Counted from the first letter of the stretch, positions 43,901-56,549 are shown. The stretch is 64,000 bases of DNA from Lonicera japonica (GCA_021464415.1 CM038467.1:46561715-46625714); one strand, 5' to 3'. Notes: generated by a model from the sequence alone, not told the origin. Numbers and translations: made by a program.

Positions 43901-44846
43901 CCAAACTCTCGTTGGACCCGTACTTGGTCATGAACTTCTTGATGATATCTCCCCAAGTTTTTGTGTGGTGTTTCTCTAGATCAAAAAACCATCTCAGGGC
44001 GGCCCCTGTGAGGGTCATGTGAAAGGCCTGAGCCAGTTCTGGCTCTCCACAACCGGACACTTGCATGGATCTGATGTAGGATTGGAGATGGGTTTTGGGG
44101 GGTGTGGTACCTGTGAATTTGGTGATAGAGGGGAGCTTAAATCCTTGAGGTAGTCTGGCTTCTGGGTAGAGGGAAAAGGTGTTCATGTCTGTGATCTCGT
44201 CTGCCCCTTTTATCAGAGAAATCCCTCTTTGTAGAGTCTTCATCTGCTCTTTCAATTTCTTCATTTCTTCGCTCTCTCTTGACACCTCATCGGGCTGTTT
44301 CCGAGCTATAATCGATTCTGCGTATACTGCCCGGAGTCGGTTGATGTCTGGGTACTCATTGGGAGGGGCTACTGGGGCCGGTGGTGGAATGGGTCTTGCG
44401 GGAACTTGTGGCCATGGTTGGTACTGGGGGTCAAAGCTGGGTTGTACTTGGGGTTGCGGCCAAACTATGGGTGGCTCTTGCTGTTGGTAAGTGGGGCCTG
44501 AATCCGAGGCCCATTGGTTCTGATTGTTGGGGTCGGTTTGAACGGGACCAGTTATGATAGGGCTCGTTTGGGGTGGATTGGTTCCTTGGACTGGGGGAAG
44601 TACTTGGGAAGACTGTCCTTGATTCTAATCTCGATTCGGGGGTATCCGCTCAAACCCTGGTGGTGCAGTTCGTTCGGCTGATAACTCTTCGATTCGGGTC
44701 CGAGTGCTTTGTTGCTCGTTTGTGAGGTTTGCCAAATTTATGCTGACGGTCATTAACAGACGGTGCATCTCGGCTAAGGTGGACTGTGGTGCAGATGCCT
44801 CGGCTAGGCTCTGATCTGTCTCTCGGTTCTCGCGTTCATCGGCCAT
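37959..44846 (-). pseudogene. gag-pro-pol of the Tat-like element (one frame, five stops)
   Basis: A single 2296-codon frame without frameshifts is broken by stops at 44625-44627 (TAG), 40377-40379 (TGA), 39693-39695 (TGA), 39165-39167 (TAG) and 38805-38807 (TAG). In order it holds: gag domain (LTGAALRWFFDLEKHHTKTW) with a C/H motif (CAYHQAAGHDTERC); a G-patch-like run (FLPGQGLGKANQG, about 43020-43060); aspartic protease (VLIDNGSTINVCP, about 42415-42440); a second glycine-rich run (LPGASLGMGQPG, about 41900); RT (CVDYRDLNKACPKDDFPLPN, VMPFGLKN, YVDDMI at about 40560); a first RNase H; a second RNase H (KLFFDGAANRNGNGIG, NNMAEYEA); and integrase with an HHCC zinc finger and DDE core (IDYFTKWVEAE, SDNGTHF, GAVETANKN). 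The extra RNase H marks the Tat lineage. The product would be a virus-like-particle polyprotein; it is now inactive. Confidence 0.9.
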
Positions 44847-45561
44847 TTCAGGTGTGCTTGGTCTTACTAGTCTCCCGGTGTGATCTCAACCGGCCCAACC
44901 TTCCAGTCTGTCGTCGCTTCACGACTGTAGATGAAACCACGTGGCGAAGATGAAGGAAGACCGCGATGCGACTCGATTTTTGTCAAAAGAAACACTAAAA
45001 AATGCAGAAAAGGTGTTGGAAAGTAAGCCGTAAGGTGGTACATCCCCTACGGCTATTTGACAAGTGTTTTAGCCGAGTCAATCTTATATGCATCGCAGGT
45101 GTACGAACGGTTAAGGCTTCAGGCTCCCTCCTATTTGGCAAGACCTCGCGATATACCCCAAGGGCGGGCATGTGCAAGATTCTTTTGATATACTTTTCGG
45201 GTACGTGAGTGTTCTCGTCACTCGATATACCTCGGGGGCGTACTTGGCCAAGGAGAGTGGAAGTAAATGCTTTCGGTTTATGTTGGCCCAAGCAAGCCAA
45301 CTCCCTACTCACTTATAATACTTCCGAGGGTTTGGGGTAAATTCACACTCGTAGAACCAATGCATGATTTGTGATAGTGTGTGTAAAGTTCGAAAAGTTT
45401 TGGGTTTCACAAATATCATTTATCTTGATTACGTATTTTTGAAAAACTCCTTTTCTTTAGAAAAAAAATGTTTCTTCTCAATCAATTAACATAAGTAGGG
45501 AAAGTAGTAAAATCAAGTATTCAACAGACAAACAAAAGTCCACATATAAGAGTCTAGTTTT

Positions 45562-45585
45562 CTAAGTCCCCAGCAGAGTCGCCAC
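45562..45585 (-). other. Primer binding site of the Tat-like element
   Basis: Immediately next to the 5' LTR remnant, the minus strand reads GTGGCGACTCTGCTGGGGAC then TTAG. This is the primer-site text I associate with Ogre/Tat elements primed by tRNA-Arg; the tRNA identity is recalled, not checked. A leader of about 720 bp separates it from the gag ATG at 44846. Confidence 0.65.
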
Positions 45586-45655
45586 TGTGAGAATCCGCAA
45601 ATGCGACCCCCGGGTCTCGTCCCCGTTTGGTTTGGGCGTCTGAAACGTCGGAAGG
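45586..45655 (-). mobile_element. 5' LTR remnant (last 70 bp only)
   Basis: All 70 bases are identical to 28759-28828 in the 3' LTR. At 45656 the sequence switches abruptly from GC-rich LTR to unrelated AT-rich DNA. The promoter part of the 5' LTR is missing, so this copy could not make full-length genomic RNA from its own LTR. Confidence 0.85.
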
Positions 45656-48600
45656 TGCAAAAGTGAGTCATATTATGATTATTTGTCAACTAAATATAAA
45701 TTTTAGCCAAACAATATCTAGATTTAGAAATCAATTTTCTTGTGTTTTTTAAGCAAACACAAAATTACTGATTATTTGTAATATGTCTGTTTCTTAAATG
45801 GGTTTATATATGTAAGAATATGAATTATTTGACTTTATTCAATAATGATTATATTCCAGTTAACTATTCCAGTTCCTTTATATAGAAATATTATGCCATT
45901 AGAAAATGACTTATTCTTTGGTTATGTATATTTACGACTTTGCTATGAAACACAATTTATAATGAATAATAATATATATGCCAACGTTCAATTTGACTTG
46001 AAGTCAATTTTGATTTGAAATAGTTTTTTAATTTGAATTTCAAAATGTAAAGTCTATAATAATTATCTTAGTTAATCTACGTTGGGCTAATTTTTAAGAA
46101 TAATTTATTTTTGAAAATAAAGTAGTCAAAAGGATAACATTAGAAAATAACAAAAAGGAATAAAAATAATAAAAATAATTTTAAAATATAGAATATCAAT
46201 TATCCATAACATTGGGCCGAAAACTAATTATGAAAATGAAGTGCGCCAAATACCAAACAATTCAAAAATCTTGAATAAAGTTGCTTGAATATTATTTTTA
46301 CACCTAAGAAAAAGTCACTCATCTAAATAAAAAACAATTACACCTAAATCTCGATAACGCACCACACAAATATAAATTGAACTATTGACATGTCTAGCTA
46401 CATGATATTCACACCATATGGTTACTTTGATAAAAAAAAAAGTAAAAAATGATTGGAAAAAAAAAAGATTACCTACCTATTGCACAAAGTAGGTAGGAAT
46501 TAAACTCATTTTTTTTATTCATTTTCTCACTCAAAAAATGTAACTTGCCAAAATTAACTGAAATAAAAAATTACAACATTAATACAAAAATTGATTAAGA
46601 CAATATTGTAAGGAACATATTGTAAATTGTTATTTCATGAATTTAAGCTTACACATCATAAATTATGACTTTTGTATTTATCAAATAAAAACTTATTTTA
46701 CCTTAAGTAATCGTAAAAAGTTTTTGAATTGTAGTTGAAAGTATAAAATAAAGAAATAAAGAAAGAAAGAAAGAAGATGAGGTAACTTTTAATTAAGCAA
46801 AAAAAAAATGAAAACTTGGACTGTACTTATGATTTTTGAAAACTGAAAAGTGAATTTAATTATTGTTAAAGTATTTTTCAACCAATTGAAAAAAACTCAT
46901 GAAAGAAATTTAAAAAATAGTCACAATGGATCTTATTTTATAGATCTCGATGTGTAGGTTTTAAATATATTTTTTAATCTAATTCCGATTTTTGAATTTA
47001 AAGTTATGGTGTTTTAAAAAATTTATGAGAGAGAAATTAAAGTGAAAGTGAATTTTAGAAAGTGTGAAGTAAAGTTGATTTTTTTGATAAAATTTTTAAA
47101 ACTCAACCAAACACCACATTAATAATTGTTGTTTAGAGAGAGAATAAATAAAATAAAAAAATGCCACCTAGGATAGCAGTCACATCAAATACCTTAATTT
47201 GTATTATAGATTTAGTAGTGGTGGAGATGGATCTCTTTTACTTAAGGTGTGTTAATTTTAAAATTTACTGAAGTATAAATAAAGCTAATGGTTTGAAGAA
47301 GAATAATGGCACATGTATATATCCAACAACAATTCAAGAGTTATAACGGTAGATCATCTCTTGAAGATAGGTTATTTCAACTATAATTTGGCTTTTGATC
47401 AATTTAATTACTACTCCGAATGGTGGCTTAAATTTTAACCTGACAAAGACAGCAGATTTAGGGAGTATTAATAATATGAAGAACAAAAAATAAAATTATA
47501 CTAACGATACATTGACATATTTGGTGGTTGATCACATGAAAGGAAAGGAGAATGAAATTCACTTACACGTGAGGTAGAAAAACCCACATCTATCTTACCT
47601 ATTTTAACCCCCATGTGTAAAAAAAATTTAGAATCTTGAGTTAAAAATAATTTGATTTGAATTTTTATAGTAGTACACTGATATATGATCACGTGGTAAG
47701 AAAAGAAAAATAAGACTCCTACAAATCAAGCGTGCACGTGGGGTTAAAAAATCTACCCATATCTCAATTATCCTAACCCCTCAAGAGTAAAAAAAAATTC
47801 GAAAAATTTTAGAATGCAATTCATATCTCTTTTAAAAAAAAACAATAATTAGCAATGCAATTCATATCTCTAAAAATATAAACAATGTTTTTTCTCTTAT
47901 AAATTGCTAGAATGTAATTGCCAATAACTTTTATGATTTCAATTAAAAATTTGACTTTATCCTTTTTAATTATAATATTTTTTATGTAACACTCAAATGT
48001 ACAATTTGTAAGGTTGGAACTCATGTAATATTTTATTTTTTTCTTTAATTATATTATTTTTCCGTTTCATCTAACTCCCAAATTCTCAATATTTTTTGTC
48101 AAAATTATTATAAAATATTTTTTTTATGCTGTACAGTGCCCTTGGGCATGGACATTACCCTAGTTTTATAAAAAGTGAAGATCACAATATAATGATTTTT
48201 GCTTATAGAATCTTGCCCAACTTCTCAAGTCATGAAGCATACATTTCTAATCGAACGAAACTTATGTGGGAAGTCATGAAATAAGGACTTCAATCGGATT
48301 TACATTTATAAATATAAAAATGTAATTTTAAATTTTTTTTTTTTGTCTCTCATACCTCAAATTAGTTAGTTATTTTAATTAGACAAACCTAACTTATTTC
48401 TATGCTTTCATTGAATTTTTTATTATTTTTGTTTTCATCTTTTTTTTTTCAATGATTGAGTGCTTTCATTTGGATTTACATTTATGAATTTAAAAAAAAG
48501 ATTTTTTTTTCTCATACCTTAATATATACCAGCAAATTAGTTAGTATTCTAATTAGCCGACAAACCTCACACATTCGTAACTCCATTTCTTTTTGCTAAT

Positions 48601-48830
48601 ACCTCAATATCAGCTGAGATCGGACGATTAACTATGTATAATTATGGCCAATAGCCTTTTAGTTTGTAGGTTTCTTTTCTATATTCGTAATTGAAAGGTC
48701 CCAAGTTCGACCCACATGAACATACATATTTATTAAACCCTTTGTTAGACCACATTTATTGTAGTGATTGTTTGTCTGCTATTATCGTTGTGATTATGAT
48801 TTTTTGTATGAAAAAAAGAGTTGTAATTGT
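45656..48830. other. AT-rich intergenic DNA, no gene recognised
   Basis: Very AT-rich, with many poly-A/T runs and (GAAA)n at about 46760-46775. Two related texts around 47520-47635 and 47680-47820 (each with CACGTG, a CCCACATCT/CTACCCATATCT run, and CTATTTTAACCCC/ATCCTAACCCC) suggest an old local duplication. A B-box-like GGTCCCAAGTTCGACCC lies at about 48690-48710, without a convincing tRNA structure around it. Confidence 0.45.
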
Positions 48831-49235
48831 TGTCCTTTATCTTGAAGCGCATAAGTATACATGATCTTAATAATGTCGAGTTCTCAAGAGATTAATTTTT
48901 AGAAAGTGTACATGGAATTCATGATGACATAGAGTGTGGAAGTTTTGTAGGTTTTTGGTCTTCCAACGTCTGAATCTTGAGTGCACAATAGGATCTCTCT
49001 CTGAGATGGGTTAAAGGTGTAGAGCATATAATGATTCAAGTTGGGGACAATAACCTAAAGGAAGTGTCTTTATATACAAGTACAAATAGAGTTCCATTAA
49101 TCCTTATAAGACTAGTATTATATCTCTATACAAATTCATACCCATCAGATGCACTAGATAGCCCATGATATAATTTGATTAATGTGCAAGGCCCTTCTTG
49201 ATCCAAGTAGGCATACCGATACACACCAAATTTTA

Positions 49236-50780
49236 CAACAATCTCCCACTTGAACTACACATGTAAACATGTAACAATTAATTATATTACATTTCCTAAT
49301 GTGCGCACTGAAAAACTATCATAACTTCTAAAAAATCTTGGTCCATCTCAAGTGTCAATATGGAATCATAACGACTTTCGTTACACTTATATTCGAGGCT
49401 AAATCCATCCATTGTCCCTATACTAATGCTTTCGATGACATAGATTGAGTATGGACGTGTTGCATGTAAATTTAAATCATTCATGCATATTTTCAATAGG
49501 TCATACTTTAGCGAGATCAATTTTAACTCTTCCAAATTCTATGTTAAACTATAATAGAAGACATTCAGAAATTAAAATAAAAACAAACCATCTTCTTTAT
49601 TCTGCAGAAAATAACAAATGTCTAAACAAAAGTATCAAAAATATAAACTCCCACTAAACTAACACACCATCAAATAATATAACACCCAGGGCGTTAAACG
49701 ATTGGTGAGTGGATCTGCAATCATGGAGGTTATCCTTATATGCTCTATAGACACTTGATGACTCTGGATTCTCTCTTTAACAACAAGGAATTGAACTTGA
49801 TGTCTATGTGCTTTGACTTCGAAGAACTTCTGTTGCTATTGGAATAAAGTACAACTTAATTATTGTCACAATATATCTTTAGAGGTTTCTCAATACTATC
49901 CACAATCCGTAGCATAGTGACAAAATTTCACAACCATATGCTATGATTTGATGTCTCAAAACAAGCTATGAATTCAACTACCATGGTGGAAGGAGCTATG
50001 AGGGTTTATTTAACACTTTTTCAGGTGTAGTACCTTCAACCACCAAATAAACGTAGCCCTATGTAAGTCTCTTACCATCTTGGCAACCCACAAAATCGGA
50101 ATCAAAATACTTGATGATTTCTAATTGATTTGATTTTCGATATGTAAGCATGTAATTTTTTGTTCTTTGCAAGTACCTATAAATCTCTTTGTTGCTTTCT
50201 AATGATCTACACCAATGTTACTTAAATATCTATTTAATATTTCTACTATGAACGCTAAATCTAGATACATACATACTTGAGCATACATAAGCTAGACTTA
50301 CCACAGCTAATGCATAAGGAATATGTTGCATCTTTTTCTTGTCAACTTTATTCTTAGGGTATTTAATGAAACTAAATTTGTTTCCTTTAACAATGGGAGT
50401 ATCTCCGGAATGACAATCCTTCATGCCAAACCTAGAAAGAGCTCTTTCGATATAGCTTTAACCCAAGGACACCCTAAGAGTGATCTTAATGTATATGTAT
50501 TCCTGACACAAAAGAGGCATCCCTTAGATCTTTCTTTTCAAAATTCTTAGCTAGAAATATCTTGGTTTCGTGCAATAAGCCTAAATCGCTACTATCAAGT
50601 AATATGTCATCGACATATAACACCAAGAAGATAATCTTGTTCCTATTGATCTTATGACATACACAATCATTGATTGGATTTACATCAAAACATAAGAAAT
50701 GGGGCTAGCGAGAAGGTAGTTATCTCTCTACCTCTAAGATTATGTCACAGCGGGAATTCACAGTGTAAGCCTTCTCTATG
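49236..50780 (-). pseudogene. Ty1/copia pol remnant (RT-RNase H) with polypurine tract
   Basis: On the minus strand a copia RT is recognisable near 50780-50230, with YVDD at about 50616-50603 followed by ILLDSSDLGLLHETK, then FGMKDCHSGDTPIVKG-like text that remains open at 50424-50230. Further on, about 49985-49940 gives VVEFIACFETSNH, matching the copia RNase H end. At about 49250-49236 the minus strand reads CAAGTGGGAGATTGTTGTAA, the classic copia polypurine tract and 3' LTR junction; the LTR would continue to lower coordinates. Several stops and frame changes make it inactive. Integrase, gag and the 5' LTR were not found. Confidence 0.75.
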
Positions 50781-51888
50781 GCTATTATTGCTAAATAGGT
50801 TCTTAAAGGAAGAATTTATGTAGATAGCAATAGCTTCAGGATCATCTAGCTCTATAAACCATGTGTGGACGAATGCCAACTTTGTCATCTTTACTGATTG
50901 TGAACATAATGAGAAAATCTAAAAACACAATCCCACAAAGAATTGAAAAGAAAGACTAAACTTATTGAGAATTCTCTTTATTTATTTAATAGATCAATTG
51001 ATTTAATATTGGAAGTGAAGAAATGTAAGGGGAAGATAGATGAAAGGTTGGGGTAATCAATTAACTAATTTAAATAAAAATAAAAGAAAATAACTCATTA
51101 TTTCAATGCAAATTGGAACATTAATATAAAAGAAATTAAAAATATGTAACCTATGGTGGGAGAGGAGTAAGAAAGAAAGGGCAACAATAATTGAAAAATC
51201 AATTAGGCACACGTGGCACATCTGCGTGATAAGAGCTAGGCGAATAGAATAAAAATATATGGAGTGAAACTTACTTAATTTTTGTACAAACACTTATGAT
51301 GCTAATGAAATAAAAAGAATTTCAGATAGAATATTAAGCATGTGACCCCAAATTAAAAGTCCTTTTATTAATGTCATAGCTGTTTAGCCTTATACAAAAA
51401 AATTATATAAAAATTCAGTAAACTTAGCATTTTTAGAATAAATTAAGAGGAAAAGTAAAGAGGTGGTTATAATATGAATTGAATAAAGACTATTTTATAC
51501 TTTTCATTCAAAATTAGGTTTATGTATAAATTTATTATTTGTACATAATATACAGCAATACTACAATATATATTAACTATAATATTATTTTTGTAGTGCC
51601 TACACAAACTACAAGTAAAGAACACATTCTATTTATTATCCTTTTGTATTTGTAGAAAATACAAATGTGAATAAGGTAAATTCTATTTTGTGGGGGAAAT
51701 TGAGTAATTATAATGTGAACACAATTTCATTAATATTGTGAATACAATTTTATTTGAATGTAAGTTATGTATATATATTGAAATTAAAATGGGTAACCGT
51801 TAAATTGGGACCATTTTAATTAAGAGATATAAATTAAAATGGCAAACCGTTTGTTTTAACTTGAATTAAGGCGCACCTCATGGCGCAA
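50781..51888. other. AT-rich intergenic DNA
   Basis: No gene or element border is recognised. Confidence 0.45.
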
Positions 51889-52891
51889 GGTGGTAGTTAG
51901 ACTTGCCAATGGGTTATGTCGAGTCAATTTTGTGTCGGATCTTAATGAATGGAGATTAAAAGTAGGTAGACACGAACACGGCTCATTAAGCTTAACGGGT
52001 TAAAATTTTGAATTCGTACACAACTTGTTATCTTAACGGGTGACACGAATACGATTCGTTTTCAACCATTAAGATAACTTATCGGTGGTGTTTTTTTTTT
52101 TATTTCGGGTTGGCCCAGTATGTTTAACCTGATAATAACTCGATTAATAAAATTATAAATTAAGAATTGAAAACAAAAACGAAAACAAATAAATTGTTTT
52201 AATTCATTCAGACAATTCAAAAGTTCAAATCTAAGTGGAAGAAATTTTAGACAAGTTAAAGCATTCCATTGAGTCCAAATGAATTTACCAATTTTAACCT
52301 TCTAGATTCACTTCTACCTACATCTTAAGATACAGTAGTGTCTAAAAATAAGATATGAGACTTATTTTTAAGAGCAAAATTTAAAATGAAATGAATAAAT
52401 GAGGAGTTTGAGAAAACAAATCTAAAAGAAATTTGAAAATAGAAACCAAAGAAAATGAAAAGACAAACATATTATAATCTTTTTTTTTTTATCTAAGAGA
52501 GTTCTAAAAAAACCTTAAAATAGGTTAATATAACAATCAAATGAAAAAAACAAGGAAATAAATTACATAGGCTTCAAATATTAGTAGCGGTAATGGTGGT
52601 CGAAGATCTAAAGTTAATGGATGGTGGTGTGTAGTTGACGATGGATCATGGCAATAGACAATCTTTGAAGCAACACACTAAACTTAGAAAGAGAGAGAAA
52701 AGAGAAAAATTATGTGGACCGTGGAGGCATAAATGTGTGTGGAAATGTGGAACAAAGAAAAAGATGCTTATGTACTTAAGTTTGGTGGATCACAAAAGAC
52801 ATATATACCCTTCTTATATTTAAATATTACATAAGGAAGCCAATCATATGCGGGTCCCACCACTAAAAGTTGCTTTGACTCTATTTCCACT

Positions 52892-53171
52892 TTAACCATT
52901 TTCTGCCGAAAGGTAAAAATTAACCATTTTCTCTCAATTCTGGCAGCACAAGGGCTGTTATGATTTATTTGTGGTTTGGGTGAATTTGTGAGAGAAGAAG
53001 AAAAAGAAGTGATAATGGAGAAATTTGAGATAAGAAGATAAAGAGAGATCTCAATTCTTGTGGGTGTGGAATTTTCGGTTTTTAGTGAGAAAGAGAGAGC
53101 TCAATTCTATTGGGTAAAGGGAAGAGAGAGAAAATGGTTATTTTTTACCTTTGGGCAGAAAATGGTTAACG
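52892..53171. mobile_element. MITE-like inverted repeat (about 45-bp arms)
   Basis: The left arm TTTAACCATTTTCTGCCGAA then AGGTAAAAATTAACCATTTT is mirrored by the right arm AAAATGGTTATTTTTTACCT then TTGGGCAGAAAATGGTTAAC. Arms of about 45 bp flank a GAGA-rich centre. No clear target duplication was found. Confidence 0.6.
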
Positions 53172-53192
53172 TAGAGAAAGAGAGTGTGTCAA

Positions 53193-54140
53193 CAAGGGCA
53201 GACGCACGTTGGGACTAAAGGGGTTGGACGACCCCTTGGAAAGTTGGATAAAAAAATTAAAAAAAATTGGGTCATCGTCTCTCTCTCAGCGCGCGTTGCT
53301 CTCAAATCCTAACCTCTCCCAAATCGTCTTTCTCAGTGATTCTTCTCTCTAGCTCTCTCCCTCCAAGCACGCCTCAATCAGCTCTCTCCCTTCAGATCGT
53401 CTCTCTCCCTCCAAATTAAGGGCACAATAGCCATCTATGAGGAAGAAGATGAAGAATCCTCATCTACCCTTTGTCTCTCTACAATCTCCTCCTCTCCACC
53501 AACATCACTCCATTCCAAATTTTTAGAGTTTAGGCTTGGTAATTTTCCCCCTTTTGTTAATTTTATAATTGATTTATTTATTTAAGCTTGATTTGACTTT
53601 TATACATTTAAACAATAATGATAATCAGATTCACTGGGCCTGGTAATTTTCCCCCTTTTATGCTTGATTGAGTTTATGATTTATTTGATATTAAGTCTTA
53701 CTGGCTTTGTTAATTAACCTTGAATTTAATATTGTTATCTCATGGGCAGGTTCAGACAGTATGGATTTTGGGGAAGCTATGTAAAGTTGTACCCTAACCA
53801 AAATTTAGTGTACATAGTTGGTGAGAGTGATTATACAAAAGATTGGTTCTTTGCGCACGTTACTAGGATTGATTCTGATAAAATTTGATTAGTTTCATTA
53901 ATTTACATGGGAACAGGAGTGTTGTTTATTACCGATAATAATTTTACACCTTTTATCTTCTACTCTTTTCAAAAAGAAATTAGTAATAAAGTTCCACCCT
54001 TCAGTATAATTTCGGCTTGGTATGTCCTAAAACAAGAACGACTATAAAAATTATAAAAAGACATAACCCCAAAATATATTAAGGCATTTGGTCTTTGCAC
54101 ACTAAGGCCCATTGGCCCCATAATCCTGGATCCGCCACTG
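53193..54140. mobile_element. hAT-like element with CAGTGGCGGATCC terminus
   Basis: It begins CAAGGGCAGACGCACGTTGG and ends TGGATCCGCCACTG, which on the minus strand reads CAGTGGCGGATCCA. TGTGTCAA lies at 53185-53192 and again at 54139-54146, overlapping the last two bases of the element, so the target duplication is 6-8 bp. The terminus resembles that of the hAT element at 714-1807 (CAGGGGCGTAG/TAGTGGCGG). It has no intact coding region. Confidence 0.55.
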
Positions 54141-54689
54141 TGTCAAAGAAGGTTTTAATGGTGGAACCCGCATATTTCAGCCAAAATTAGTGCGAACTCT
54201 CTTTATGAGTTCGCACCTGATCGGTTTCCTATTACATAATGACCAACCATCATGTTACATTTGAATATTAAATAACCAAAAAGTTATTGCTCTTATTTAA
54301 CGGGTTAAGTGGGCCTCTAACGAATTTAGTGGGTTCAGGTTGACCCGACTGGTTATCAAATTGTATTATGCAGGTTGACTCGTTAATAATCTAAATTCGT
54401 TAAGTGTCCACCTATTAATTTATAAGAGCGGGTCGATTCGTATCTGGTCTTCCTTTGCCAGGTGGTAGTTATATTTTAATTTACTAACTATATAATAATA
54501 TTTTTAAACCATAAAGGCTATTAATATAAACATTATTATGATATGGACCATTATAAGTAAAATAATTCAAACATTGATTATGACATGAACTCTATAAGTT
54601 AAATAATTCAGTCACATATGATTGTTTGTACTTTTATAAACAATATAGATAATATAAATCTTTTTATACTTTAGTGTGGATTAATACAT

Positions 54690-55613
54690 AAATTATTCAA
54701 GTACTAAGTCGTCCTTGGACGATTATAAAGTTTTAGGCTATCAGAGGCTTCCTAAACCCGTATATGTGCCATCCCTCGATGAATACCTGCAAAATTGTTT
54801 TGGAAAAATGGGAGTGAGCCAAACACGGGCTCAATGGAAACTATAAGATTTTGTATATATAAAATAAGTTCTAGAAATAATGCGTGCGAGGTGCAGTATT
54901 GAAACTACTTTCTTTTTGTAAATAAATCATAGTATAATATGCATGCCAAGGCTTCCCCATCCCCAAAATATGATGAGATATAAATTAATTGAAAATACAA
55001 CTGTAATCTCACTCATAACATAAAGTAGTTTTAAAACCCATATGTACGGTAGAAGAAGTATCGTTAAGATACAGATAATCTTTAGTAAGAAAAAAATATA
55101 TCTATAACCGGTGGCTAGTTCATACAACGTGACATCGCAATCATACCGTCTAAAAACATCTCGCCCTTGGTGATCATCTCAAGAACTCGCAACTAGTCAA
55201 GCATACAACCAGGTCTGCATTTCGTGGCCTTTCACCCATACGGCAGCAGGGCCACCCGTTAGATTCTGTGCACGTTTTCGGGTCTTACAACTAGGGTCAC
55301 TGTGTCCCAACTTCCAGCCCTAATCTTTAGAGACCAAACTTGGGACCTACCACGGATTAGCGCAACCATGTGTGTATATATATCGAATCACTCAAGTATG
55401 AAATTCATAGACGAACAATTTTGCCAATTAACTGATATAACAATTCATATCGAACCCATTAACTAACCAACTAGCATATAAGTAATGAAAAGCCATCGTC
55501 ATCTCAAAAGTGTACTTAACACATCCAAAACCGTACAAATATCATAATTATAACTTACGAAAGTAGGAAATACCAACAACCCATGTGCTTAGATCAAATA
55601 TATGTTTAATATA

Positions 55614-55649
<36 letters not shown>

Positions 55650-56540
55650 TGTATATATATCTTGTACATATTTCAAACTCATTTTACCAAATATCATTTA
55701 ATAATACATGTGTCATTCATTAAACTAGATTGGCCTAGTCTGTCAATTAGCCACTCAAGTAAGAATTCAGTTTCCAAATTCACAAGTTGGGAAATTCCTT
55801 AGTATATAATCAAACTAGCCTTAAGCCGAGCATAACGCATCATTTATAAAACTGTAACTTAATAAAACTTTCCCCATGTGGTTTTCATATTATTTCAAAC
55901 CAAAGTGTAGTAAAGATTTGCCTGGCATAGTTACGGACCGTCTAGTTTCAACAACTTTTCTTAAAAGCTAATCCATAACTTATATATACAACAATAATAC
56001 CAAAAATATAAGTAATTATTGTCAAATCATACTTTTAGTTCCATATATAACTTCATACATATACATATCATAGTATTGTTGTCCGTTATCATATCTATAC
56101 ATAAGGGTTTTATATTGATCTTTATCAAAATCTGCTTATAATTAGGAGTTTTTGTATAAAAATCATATTGAAGTCATATACAATGCAAATTAACCAAAGA
56201 ATCAAAAGAAAGTAACCTAGACCCTCATGAAGATGCAATTTTAGGTAAAAACATCAAGTTTGAGTACTAGTGTTCCTATATTTGAAAAGCCAAATCTTGA
56301 AGTTGACGAAGTGTAGACACCAAATCGCAAAAACCCTAGCTTCCCGTTTAAGCTCACATGGAGGAAATATAGGTAGGAAATGATGAATAGTGATTTGAAT
56401 GATTAGGAGCTTTGATCTTGCAACTAGAACAAAGTGTTAGAACAATACGATTCCTCATAAATTAGGATTTCACCATTCGATGTGAAATTTACGATCGAAT
56501 TGAGGTAATTGCGGTAAAATAGATAAACGGGGTATTACAA
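54690..56540 (-). mobile_element. Probable gypsy-type LTR fragment
   Basis: On the minus strand the segment begins at about 56540 with TGTAATACCCCGTTTATCTA, a start typical of Tekay/chromovirus LTRs. Further on it contains GC-richer conserved-looking blocks (plus strand 55140-55370 and 54770-54840, with GGGAGTGAGCCAAACACGGG) of the sort seen in such LTRs. An (ACAT)n tract lies at 55614-55642. The far end, target duplication and internal coding region were not found, so this may be a solo or truncated LTR. Confidence 0.4.
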
Positions 56541-56549
56541 AAACTCCTT

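Larger units (their letters stand above)
28759..45655 (-). mobile_element. Tat/Ogre-like Ty3/gypsy retrotransposon with two antisense genes
   Basis: The 16.9-kb element lies in minus orientation. The 3' LTR is 28759-30273 and the 5' LTR survives only as 45586-45655. A primer site adjoins the 5' LTR remnant, then come gag-pol (44846-37959), two antisense genes (36487-37743 and 31949-36031) and a GC-rich minisatellite near the 3' LTR. Dual RNase H regions and the TGTAGACACC-type LTR start place it in the Tat lineage. Antisense additional genes between integrase and the 3' LTR are known in some Tat families. Its base composition is clearly more GC-rich than the flanks. It is disabled by nonsense codons and by loss of almost the whole 5' LTR. 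Confidence 0.9.
51897..54460. mobile_element. hAT-like element carrying nested insertions
   Basis: The 11-mer GGTGGTAGTTA occurs at 51889-51899 and 54461-54471, and its first 8-9 bases can serve as a target duplication. Inside, the left end (TAGACTTGCCAATGGGTTAT) and right end (minus strand CTGGCAAAGGAAGACCAGAT) are loosely mirrored. Both flanks are rich in AACGGGT/GACCCGT motifs typical of hAT subterminal regions. The element holds at least two further insertions (52892-53171 and 53193-54140). No transposase was recognised. Exact borders are uncertain by a few bases. Confidence 0.5.

Noticed and set aside
48620..48720. tRNA or SINE from the B-box-like GGTCCCAAGTTCGACCC
   Set aside because: No acceptable A-box spacing, folding or target duplication could be seen.
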